This document shows, one piece after another, positions 48,676-57,800 of a DNA stretch of 64,000 nt. Where the stretch lies: the NCBI GenBank assembly GCA_002689995.1, contig NZIV01000011.1, positions 33,025 through 97,024 on the forward strand, written 5' to 3'. The notes under the pieces are model-generated. The model was not told the DNA's origin, searched no databases, and saw only the letters and a list, made by a program, of their open reading frames with translations. How positions within the stretch are numbered: position 1 is the stretch's first letter; every line of letters starts with the position of its first letter. The stretch comes from Fidelibacterota bacterium (GTDB lineage: Bacteria; Fidelibacterota; Marinisomatia; SCGC-AAA003-L08; GCA-2689995). The translations under genes and the position numbers were made by a program.

Positions 48676-49632
48676 ATGTCAATATTAGTATTTATTCAAC
48701 AAGAAAATGGTCAAATAAATAGATTATCCATAGAGGCAATAGCTGGAGCCCAACAATTAGGTAAAGTTTTAGGAAAGCCTGTAAATGTCTGTGTCTTTAA
48801 TGAATCATCTGCAAACGAACTTACTAAATTCAATCTGCAGAAAGTAATTTTAGTAAATAATTCAAAATTATCAAACTATAATCCATTAAATTTTGCTGCT
48901 TCAATGGAGCAAGTTATAAGTAAAGAGAGTCCTGATTTAATTATTGTAGGACATACTTATGAAGCAAGAGACTGGGTTCCAAGATTAAGTGCAAGATTAG
49001 ATTTACCATTTGTGTCTGATTGTACTGGATTTAAAAGTGATGAGAGATTAATAGTTATCAGGTCAATTTTTCAAGGAAAAATTTCAAGTAATGTAACTTT
49101 AGAGGGTGATAAAGGCTTTATTTCTTTCCAATCTGGTTCCTTTAGAGCAGATGCAATTGAGAGTGGTGATTGCCCAATTTCTATTATTGATGTTGATATA
49201 TCACAAGTCTCCGATAGTATTAAGCCAGGAGAAAAATTTCAAGAATCAAAAGGAGAGGTTGATTTATCTCGTGCAAACATTATTGTTTCAGTAGGTAGAG
49301 GTATCGGAAAAGAAGAAAATATGCCAATAGTAAAAGACCTTGCTAAATCTCTTAATGCAGAAATTGCAGCCTCTCGTCCAGTAGTAGATTATGGTTGGTT
49401 ACCACATGAAAGGCAAGTAGGGTCATCTGGACAAACAGTGACACCTAAGATGTATTTAGCATTAGGTATGTCTGGAGCGGTTCAGCATCAGGTCGGGATG
49501 AAGGGCTCTGATTGTATTGTAGCGATAAATAAAGATCCAAATGCACCTATATTCGAAATTGCAGATTACGGAATTGTTGAGGATTTATTCGAAATTGTTC
49601 CTAAATTATCTGAAAGTTTAAATACTAGGTAA
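48676..49632 (+). CDS. etfA: Electron transfer flavoprotein alpha subunit
   Basis: This 318-residue protein has a C-terminal FAD-binding domain with ASRPVVDYGWLPHERQVGSS (shown here as SRPVVDYGWLP), GQTVTPKMYLALGMSGAVQH and INKDPNAPIFEIADYGIVED, all standard for EtfA. It forms the heterodimer with EtfB and hands electrons to the membrane protein encoded next, 9 bases downstream. Confidence 0.95.
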   Translation: MSILVFIQQENGQINRLSIEAIAGAQQLGKVLGKPVNVCVFNESSANELTKFNLQKVILVNNSKLSNYNPLNFAASMEQVISKESPDLIIVGHTYEARDWVPRLSARLDLPFVSDCTGFKSDERLIVIRSIFQGKISSNVTLEGDKGFISFQSGSFRADAIESGDCPISIIDVDISQVSDSIKPGEKFQESKGEVDLSRANIIVSVGRGIGKEENMPIVKDLAKSLNAEIAASRPVVDYGWLPHERQVGSSGQTVTPKMYLALGMSGAVQHQVGMKGSDCIVAINKDPNAPIFEIADYGIVEDLFEIVPKLSESLNTR

Positions 49633-49641
49633 AAATTATAC

Positions 49642-51654
49642 ATGACTGAACATACTTCACATTCTGTACCAATGTTATTTTATATCTTATCCTTTATTGC
49701 GATGGGGTATATGTTTTATAATCTAAGAAGATTATTTACCGTTAGATTGGGTAAGTCAGAAGAAAGACCAATTGATTTTTTCAGTCAATTATTTAATAGC
49801 CTTAGTTTTGGGGTTGGACAGCGTAAAGTATATTCAAAGAAATTCACCTATGCTTCTATAATGCATTTTCTTATGGGTTGGGGTTTTATTGAATTATTTT
49901 TTGCAACAACTGTTGATTTTTTTACTTCGCAGGGCTGGTTCTTAGAATATCTTCCAGGTTTTGATACACCTTGGTTTGCTGCTCTTAATGATACAGGAGG
50001 AGTAATGTTGACAATAGGTTGTTTGATGGCTCTTTCTAGAAGACATTTTATTAAACCAGTAAAACTGCCTCAAGAAAATTTTTCTGGAAGAGGAAATTTG
50101 CTTGGCGATAGTGGTATATTAATATTTATGTTGGTGTTGTGTGTTGGAGGTTTTTTAGCAGAGGCCGCTCGTCTAGCAATTGAAAAGCCAGACACTGCTC
50201 ATTTTTCATACATCGGATATGCAATATCAAATATAGCTTCAACTAATTTTTGGATTGCTTTTAAACCAGGTTTTTGGTGGTCTCATGCTATATTTTCATT
50301 GATTTTTATCGCTTTACTTCCAATGACTAAAATGTTTCATGTCATAGCAGCAGTAGTAAATATTAGCTTGACTAATAGAAAATATAAAGGTCACTTACGC
50401 CCTATGAATGTCTCTAAGCTAATGGAGGATCCAGATATGGATCCTGATCAAATTTCATTAGGTGTCGGTAAGTCGTCCGACTTTACATGGAAGCAATTAT
50501 TAGATTCAGTTGCGTGCACCGAATGTGCTCGTTGTACTACTGTATGTCCTGCTAATTCTACAGGAAAATTACTTTCTCCTATGAAAATAATTACAGATAT
50601 ACGTGCTGACTTATATCAAAATACATTAGGTTTTGGTAAACAGGCGGATTTGGTTGGTAATAGAATATCAGCCGAAGAGCTTTGGGCATGCACCACTTGT
50701 GGTGCATGTATGGAAGAATGTCCTGTATTAATTGATCATGTTCCAGCAATTACAGATATGAGAAGACATCTGGTGCTTTCAGAAGGAATGCCACCTGAAA
50801 AAGCAAGTGAAAGTTTAGAAAATACTATGCAAAATGGTAATCCATGGGGTTTTCAGAAATCAGATAGATTGAAGTGGGCAGTTGATGCAGGATTAGAGTT
50901 ACCAACATTAGCAAAACAAAAAGAAGTTGATGTTCTTTATTGGGTTGGATGTGCTGGAGCTTATGACCCTCGAAACCAGGGTATTGCACAGTCTATTGTT
51001 AAGATTTTAAATGCAGCAGATGTAAATTTTGCGGTACTTGGAAAAGAAGAATCCTGTTCTGGAGATTCAGCGAGAAGACTTGGTGAGGAGTACTTATTTG
51101 AAACTTTAGCTCAAGAGAATATTTCAACTTTTAATAAGTATAAATTTGATACTGTAATTACAGCATGCCCTCATTGTTTTCATACAATTTCAAATGAATA
51201 TCCTGATTTTGGAGGTGATTATAATGTCCTTCACCATTCAGACTATATACAGCAATTATTAGATGAGGGGAAGCTGGACCCTGAAAAATCTATGGATGGG
51301 AATATAACTTATCATGATGCATGTTACCTAGGAAGGCATAATAATATATACGACTCACCGAGAAATATTTTAAATTCTGTGTTATCTGAAGATTCGAATT
51401 ATATAGAGCTTGAACAGAGTAAATCTTCTAGTTTTTGTTGCGGTGCAGGAGGCGGAAATATGTGGCATGAAGATAACAGAGGTGATAGAGTTAATGTAAC
51501 CAGAATGGAACAGATAATAGATTCAGGAGCGGATAAGGTTGCAACAGCTTGTTCATTTTGTATGATTATGATGGATGATGCTATGAAGGTTAAGGGTAAA
51601 GAGAACGAAATGGTTGTTCAAGACATAGCAGAAATTATTGCAGAGAGATTATGA
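49642..51654 (+). CDS. Membrane Fe-S ETF:quinone oxidoreductase (EtfD/HdrD-like)
   Basis: This 670-residue protein couples ETF to the menaquinone pool in many bacteria that lack ETF-QO. Five or six membrane helices fill residues 1-240 (nitrate-reductase-gamma-like, with His residues for heme b). Two 4Fe-4S motifs follow, CTECARCTTVCP and CTTCGACMEECP, and then two CCG (HdrD-type) domains with VGCAGAYDPRNQG and EESCSGDSARR, then HDACYLGRHN and FCCGAGGGNMW. Its UGA stop overlaps the ATG of a short membrane protein gene. Confidence 0.93.
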   Translation: MTEHTSHSVPMLFYILSFIAMGYMFYNLRRLFTVRLGKSEERPIDFFSQLFNSLSFGVGQRKVYSKKFTYASIMHFLMGWGFIELFFATTVDFFTSQGWFLEYLPGFDTPWFAALNDTGGVMLTIGCLMALSRRHFIKPVKLPQENFSGRGNLLGDSGILIFMLVLCVGGFLAEAARLAIEKPDTAHFSYIGYAISNIASTNFWIAFKPGFWWSHAIFSLIFIALLPMTKMFHVIAAVVNISLTNRKYKGHLRPMNVSKLMEDPDMDPDQISLGVGKSSDFTWKQLLDSVACTECARCTTVCPANSTGKLLSPMKIITDIRADLYQNTLGFGKQADLVGNRISAEELWACTTCGACMEECPVLIDHVPAITDMRRHLVLSEGMPPEKASESLENTMQNGNPWGFQKSDRLKWAVDAGLELPTLAKQKEVDVLYWVGCAGAYDPRNQGIAQSIVKILNAADVNFAVLGKEESCSGDSARRLGEEYLFETLAQENISTFNKYKFDTVITACPHCFHTISNEYPDFGGDYNVLHHSDYIQQLLDEGKLDPEKSMDGNITYHDACYLGRHNNIYDSPRNILNSVLSEDSNYIELEQSKSSSFCCGAGGGNMWHEDNRGDRVNVTRMEQIIDSGADKVATACSFCMIMMDDAMKVKGKENEMVVQDIAEIIAERL

Positions 51655-51800
51655 TAAAGAATTTTATTGAATCATTTAATTCTATGCCAATAGATATTAG
51701 AGCAAGAATAGTATGGATTGCAGGGATTGTAGTTTTAGTATGGTCCTTTCGACGTTATTTAATGACTAGAGGCAGATATATTAAACGTAATAAAAATTAA
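51651..51800 (+). CDS. 49-residue single-helix membrane protein downstream of EtfD
   Basis: An ATG overlapping the etfD stop (ATGA at 51651-51654) opens a 49-codon frame ending with TAA at 51798. The product has an amphipathic N-terminus (MIKNFIESFNSMPIDIR), one membrane helix (IVWIAGIVVLVWSF) and a strongly basic C-terminus (RRYLMTRGRYIKRNKN), so the C-terminus should be cytoplasmic. The overlap and clean topology suggest a real small subunit or assembly partner of the ETF-quinone oxidoreductase. I do not recognise a family. Confidence 0.6.
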   Translation: MIKNFIESFNSMPIDIRARIVWIAGIVVLVWSFRRYLMTRGRYIKRNKN

Positions 51801-52022
51801 TCTTAGCATAAATATATAAAAATTTTATTCAAACAATTATTAATTAATTTTATTTATAATTAATAAATTATTAATAAAATTCTTAATTTAAATTATATTT
51901 TTAATTTTATTTTGAATTTAGTTTAAATATTTAGGTTTATACTATTGAAAGAGTTTGCTTGTTTAATGAAAATTTTGTTTGATGAAGTAGTAAATACTTA
52001 CTATTTTCAGTAGTAAAATTGT

Positions 52023-52050
52023 TAGACAAGTTTTATAAATAAGTTATAAT
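52023..52050 (+). promoter_or_regulatory. Possible sigma70-like promoter of the secreted protein gene
   Basis: TAGACA at 52023-52028 and a perfect TATAAT at 52045-52050 are separated by 16 bases, 36 bases before the ATG at 52087. The rest of the 286-base gap after 51800 is AT-rich with no gene seen. Confidence 0.45.
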
Positions 52051-52086
52051 GAATGAGTTAATTTACTTAAAAAAGATGGAGGAAAA

Positions 52087-54669
52087 ATGAAACTCTTTAG
52101 AAAAACGTTCGCTGTAATAGCTATAATGGGCATGAGTTACATGTTTGCGCAGGATATTGCAGGTGACTACAGGTTAAATGGTACTAATGTACGGTATACG
52201 AGTCTATATAGAGGTGCGACCCCTGGAGCCTTATATATAACTGATTCGTATGGTTTGGGTGTTACCCTTCCAGCATTGACATTTCAACCGATGAGTCCTA
52301 TGAATCAATTTATTAATGGTCCATATCCGAAAAATGCATTAAATGCTATAGGTGTTAATTTGAATATGTCAATGTATTCAGACGGTACTGGGCACATATA
52401 TGAGGGTAGTATGTACCCTACAGCAGTATTTGATGAAGAAACTTGTACATCTGTTGCCGGCGTACTACCTGCTAGTGATTTCTTACAATATACTTCCGAT
52501 TTAGATGCAGAAAATGTAGTTCAGTCAGTTTCTATTTTGGGTGAACCAACACTAAGTCCGTATGTGGGTGCTACATTGGGTGGATTTAGTCTGCAGGCTG
52601 CAGATATTTTTGATTATATGCCAGCAGTACCTACTTACATGGATATGACAGGATCTCCAGCTGCATCTGCTGAAGAAATTGCATTTCCTGGCCCTGCGGC
52701 AGGTTATATAACAAAAGACCACAACGTACCATTTTTACCAGAATTAAATGGTGGTGAACCATTAAATCCGTTAGATTTACTTGCTGGTGGAGTTCAAGTT
52801 ACTGGTTTTCAAGCTCCTGGAGATTTATACTTAGAATGGCATGCGGTAGATGGTGGAATTTCACAAAGTGGTTTTGGTGATGATTTAGAAGATGATGAAG
52901 ATGGTGACGGAACTCCATTTGATAGAATTTTAGGTATTCCAGCAGTACCAGCATCATACATAGCTACAGATGCTGATGGTAATGGACTTTGTGGTGGTGG
53001 TGCTTTTGATCCATTTGATTTTAGAAATTTAGATCCTGCAATGCCAATAATAGGTGGTAATAGTTCATTAGAAGGTATAGTAACTTCAGGAGGTGTAGAT
53101 TTATGTTATGAATCTGGTGGATTAGATGTTCTTGCGGGAGGCGTTTGTATGCAGGCTATTTTAGCAGATTTAGATGCTAGTGGTGCTCCTGATATGAATG
53201 AGGGATGTGATTATTATGAATTAGTTGAAGGATATCCAAGTGATGTTGCAGCAACTGCAGTTGTTGAGGCTACTTGTAATGCTTTAGGATTATTTTCAGA
53301 AGCACAGTGTGTATTAGTATCTGCTAATTCAGCTTTAGCAGCAGTAGAAGCAGGATTGGAGTGGGGATGTGATGCTGTTGATGCCTTATCGACTCCTGAT
53401 GCTGATTTAGGCGGTTTAGCTCCGATATGTTTAGGATTAACTGATTTAGCAACAGGTTGTTACGCTGATTTGGATGAAGACGGCTTACCTGATGCTGATG
53501 GTGCTATGGAATGTGCTGCGGGTGAAGTTTGTGGATGTGATGTTGGATTTGGTAACTGTGAAACTTTTGGTGACAGATATGGTACTAATTGGACAGCAGA
53601 TTGTTTAGATGGAGAAACAAGTGCTTCTCAATTTTATGCACTTAATCCAGCCTTTGCAGACTATGGTAATTTTGTTACTGCAAATGGTGTATCAATGCAA
53701 GGTTGTCTTATGGAGGGTGTTGATGCCGCTACATGCTTTGGATTATATGGAGCAGATGATAGTGATCACGACTTCAATGGTGTAGATGGAATTTTAGTTA
53801 TGGATTATACACCACAATGTTTCCCTGAATTACAGGTTAGAGAGGTTCATACTGATTTTCAGGAATTGGATGCAGGAGAATGTTTTGATGGTCCAGGCTC
53901 AGGAAGTGGTGATGTTGATAATAGCTGTGCTGACGGTGGATTCGGAGGAGTTGTTGATAACTGTTTAAATGTTGCAGATGTTGTATTAATGGTTCAAGCT
54001 ATTTTAGGGACTGAACTAGAATTTCAGGAAACATGTCGTGGAGACATAGATGGCAATGGAATTATCAACGTTGTAGATGTTGTTCAAACAGTTCAATCAA
54101 TTTTAAATGGATTAACTATTGATGCTTCTTCAACTGAAATAATTAAAACTACAGATGCAGTCCATTATACTTCAAATGGTACTGTTGGTGCTTTCCAGTT
54201 TATAATAACTCATGATGAAGATTTCTCAATTGAATTAACAGAAAAAGCATTAGTTGCAGAATATTCTACTCATGAAAATAAAACAACTGTAGTAATTGTA
54301 ATGCCTGAATCTGAACAATTATTTACAGTTTATGGTCAGTATGAAATTAGTGAAGTTCTTGCTGCTAATAGCGAAGGTTTAATAGAATCCTCAGTTATTA
54401 CGCCAGAAGATTTTACACTTTCTAATGCATATCCAAATCCTTTTAATCCAACAACGTCTTTATTGTTAAACTTAGACCAAGATGGTATTGTTGCGGTTAA
54501 AGTATTTAATCTAAACGGCCAACTAATTGATGTATTAACTGATGGTACTTTAGAATCTGGGATGCATACAATTACATGGGATGCTCAAGAGTTTGCATCT
54601 GGTGTTTATTTCATTAAAGCTTATATTGGCTCAGAAGTGATTACTCAAAAAGTATCATTAATGAAATAA
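52087..54669 (+). CDS. Secreted acidic Cys-rich protein with dockerin and T9SS sorting tail
   Basis: This 860-residue protein has a signal peptide cleaved near MFAQDIAG, a long Ala/Gly/Asp-rich acidic region with scattered Cys residues, a dockerin-type pair of calcium repeats at about residues 620-680 (NCLNVADVVLMVQAILG and GDIDGNGIINVVDVVQTVQ) and a C-terminal type IX secretion sorting domain (SNAYPNPFNPTTSLLLN to the final VSLMK). It should be exported through the outer membrane and anchored or released by the PorSS machinery. A strong ribosome-binding site (GGAGG at 52078-52082), a likely promoter and a terminator mark a stand-alone, probably abundant product. The main domain has no recognised function. 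Confidence 0.85.
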   Translation: MKLFRKTFAVIAIMGMSYMFAQDIAGDYRLNGTNVRYTSLYRGATPGALYITDSYGLGVTLPALTFQPMSPMNQFINGPYPKNALNAIGVNLNMSMYSDGTGHIYEGSMYPTAVFDEETCTSVAGVLPASDFLQYTSDLDAENVVQSVSILGEPTLSPYVGATLGGFSLQAADIFDYMPAVPTYMDMTGSPAASAEEIAFPGPAAGYITKDHNVPFLPELNGGEPLNPLDLLAGGVQVTGFQAPGDLYLEWHAVDGGISQSGFGDDLEDDEDGDGTPFDRILGIPAVPASYIATDADGNGLCGGGAFDPFDFRNLDPAMPIIGGNSSLEGIVTSGGVDLCYESGGLDVLAGGVCMQAILADLDASGAPDMNEGCDYYELVEGYPSDVAATAVVEATCNALGLFSEAQCVLVSANSALAAVEAGLEWGCDAVDALSTPDADLGGLAPICLGLTDLATGCYADLDEDGLPDADGAMECAAGEVCGCDVGFGNCETFGDRYGTNWTADCLDGETSASQFYALNPAFADYGNFVTANGVSMQGCLMEGVDAATCFGLYGADDSDHDFNGVDGILVMDYTPQCFPELQVREVHTDFQELDAGECFDGPGSGSGDVDNSCADGGFGGVVDNCLNVADVVLMVQAILGTELEFQETCRGDIDGNGIINVVDVVQTVQSILNGLTIDASSTEIIKTTDAVHYTSNGTVGAFQFIITHDEDFSIELTEKALVAEYSTHENKTTVVIVMPESEQLFTVYGQYEISEVLAANSEGLIESSVITPEDFTLSNAYPNPFNPTTSLLLNLDQDGIVAVKVFNLNGQLIDVLTDGTLESGMHTITWDAQEFASGVYFIKAYIGSEVITQKVSLMK

Positions 54670-54690
54670 TACGAATTTAATTCGATATTT

Positions 54691-54726
54691 GAAAAGCCCC
54701 GACAATTTGTTGGGGCTTTTCTTTTA
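54691..54726 (+). terminator. Rho-independent terminator
   Basis: AAAAGCCCC at 54692-54700 pairs with GGGGCTTTT at 54712-54720, extended inward by GACAA with TTGT, and a T-rich tract follows. It ends the transcript of the secreted protein and separates it from the TonB receptor gene at 54801. Confidence 0.92.
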
Positions 54727-54800
54727 TTTTCCCAAATGAGATGATTTACCTTAAATTCCTTACTATAATTATTAACAGTTTTTTATTTTTTGGAGAGTAA

Positions 54801-57800
54801 ATGTTATATTTACGACTAATTCTAATACTATTATGTTTAAAATTTAGCTATTCAGGTACTATACAGGGATATCTTATGGATAAAATTTCTGGGAATCCAT
54901 TAATTGGTGCAAATGTAATGTTAGAAGGAACTTCCTTTGGATGTTCAACAGATCAAAATGGATTTTACTTAATCACTATAGATAAGGGTAGCTATAACTT
55001 AATTGTCTCTTATATCGGTTATAAAGATTTCAACTATAATTTTAATATTGGTACTACGGAATCTATTATCTACGATATTCAATTAACACCTCAAGCATTA
55101 GAGCATAAAGGAACAACTGTTACTGGAACAAAAAGAAAAGAAAAAATAACAGACGCTCCCGCCTCTATAGAAATTATTAGTAATAGAGATATTCGTAGAG
55201 AATCAACAACAAATTTAGGATCTTATTTAAAAGGTATGAAAGGTGTGGATTTTACTGCAAGTGGTGTTGATAATTATAGTATATCCATTAGAGGGTTTAA
55301 TTCTAGTGTTAGTACAAGGTTATTAACTTTAACGGATGGGCGTAATGCTGCATTACCAGCATTACGTGTAATGAGTTACAATACTTTACCTCAATCATCT
55401 GAAGATGTAGAAAAAATGGAAGTAGTACTAGGACCAGCTACTTCTTTATATGGTGCCAATGCACATAGTGGTGTTGTGAATATAATATCGAAGTCACCAG
55501 CGACATCTCAGGGATTAAATATGAACTTTTCTGGAAGCTTTGATGAACGAGCCTTAAAAAAAATTGATGGTAGGTATGCAAAAAAAATATCTGATAAATT
55601 GAGTATGAAATTATCAGGAACCTATCTTAAAGCATACGAGTGGGAATATATATCACAAGCAGAGTGGAAAGTTCATCGTATGCCATGGGTAGGAGTTCCT
55701 GGTAGAAAAATTGATGGAAAAGATAATAATCCTTGGAGAGCATTTGAACCAACATATATTGATTCGGGATTAAATATATATGGACAATGGGTACGAATTG
55801 GGGATGGTGAACCAAATCACGGAGATTGGGATGGTGATGGTCTTGCTGGAGAAGATTGGTTTAATGGGCACGATGATGATGGCGATGGTAAAATTGATGA
55901 AGATTATTTTGAAGCTGATGGAATTAATAATTTTGAGCCATTTGAAGATTTAAATAGTAATAATATTGCTGATTTAGATGAAGAATATACAGATATAAAT
56001 GATAATGGCATTTGGGATTTTGGAGAACCATTTATAGATATTGGAAATGGTATTTGGGACTCTGGTGATATTTGCCAAGGACAAATTGACGAGTTATATG
56101 GTTGTATAGGTAATTGGGTTGATGTAGGTGATGGGACGTGGTCTCCGGCAGAAGAATACACTGACTGGAATGGTAATCAAGAATGGGATGGTGATAATTA
56201 TGATGCAGATGGAAATCCAGTTATTGATGAATATATAGATTATGTCACAGATACATGGTATGATGGTGTTGATAACAATAATAATGGTGAGGTAGATGAA
56301 CCAGAAGAGCGGTTGATGGAGGAAAATTTAGGACCACATTGGCAATGGGGAATAGAAGAAAAAGATATATTAATATGGAATGGCAGAGAATTAGAGGGTT
56401 GGTATGAGGTTGATAATATGGGTAATAATACTTGGATTGAAAATCCTTGGTATATAGATGGAAATTTAGATGAAAATGGTAATATTATTGATAAGCATAT
56501 AAGAGGTGCTCAGTTTTGGGATGAAGATAATTTTACATTATTATTTGACACATATATAAATGATTATGGTGAAGATGGGATTGCAGGAGAACCTTTTTTT
56601 GACTTATCCGGAGATTCAGAGTATCAAATTGGTGAGAAATTAATATATAACATAACTAGTAATGGAGATATTGTATATACATCAAATGATTATGGATTAG
56701 ATGGTGTTGAAAATACTAATGATGAAGGGGAGAATGATGGAATTTGGCAGCCAGGTGATCATTGGATTGATATAAATAATAATGGTGAAGTTGATTTGTT
56801 TTCCGAAAACTTTAATGATAATAATGGTAATGGATTTTGGGATGAAGGCACAGAGATTTGTCAAGGTAATCTCATTTCAGTAAATAATCAGTTTCTTTGT
56901 GATGGAATTTTCGTTGATTTAGGTAATGGAGTTTGGGACGATTCTGAACCTTTTATTGATTCAAATGGAAATGGTATTTGGGATGCTCCAGAATGTAATG
57001 GTTGGTATGATTCTATTAATCAGCAGTGTTTTGGAAATTGGGTGGGTGGAGAACAGTATGATGATCTAAATAATAATGGTTTATGGGATGATGATGAAGA
57101 ATTTATAGATAATAATAGTGATGGAATTTATAATGACGGCGAAGAATTTATAGATAATTCCAATGGAAATTTTGATGGACCTGAATTTTATGAAGATCTA
57201 AATATGAATGGTCAATATGACGGACCTGATTTATATAATAATGATTTTATATTTGATTCAAATATAATTGATGTTTGGCCAATTCCAAATGGTCAATGGA
57301 ATGATGGTGAAGGAGTTGTAGATTGCGGTTATGATGGTCTCTGTTGGGACTATTCATTAAACTCTAATCAATTACAGAGTCCTCCAGAGGCATTTGAAGA
57401 TTTGAATGGTGATAATCAATATAATATAGGTGAACCATATTATGATTGGAATAATAATGGATTTAGAGATAATTCAAGTTATATTGATAATGATAAAAAT
57501 GGTGAATATAATTCAAATATAGATGAATACTACACAATATCAGGCCCTGATCAGGGTGAAAATGATGGTCAAATGGTTGCATATGATATTGGTGAAAATG
57601 ATGGTATATTAGATACAGGTGATGAATGTTATGGATGTGAGGGTGACTATGAACAGAATTATGAAGTAGTAGAAGATACAAATGGTGATGGTATAAGAGA
57701 TATTCCTGATTTTGAAGTACAAAATAGAAAATTAGAATTTAGATTAGATTATGACTATAGCGAAGATTTTAATTTTAGTTTTCAATCAGGTTATTCATGG

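Noticed and set aside
55690-57710. Repeat-rich insert as a CRISPR or DNA-level tandem repeat
   Set aside because: The nucleotide units are diverged and irregular in length; only the protein motif is conserved, and the frame stays open.
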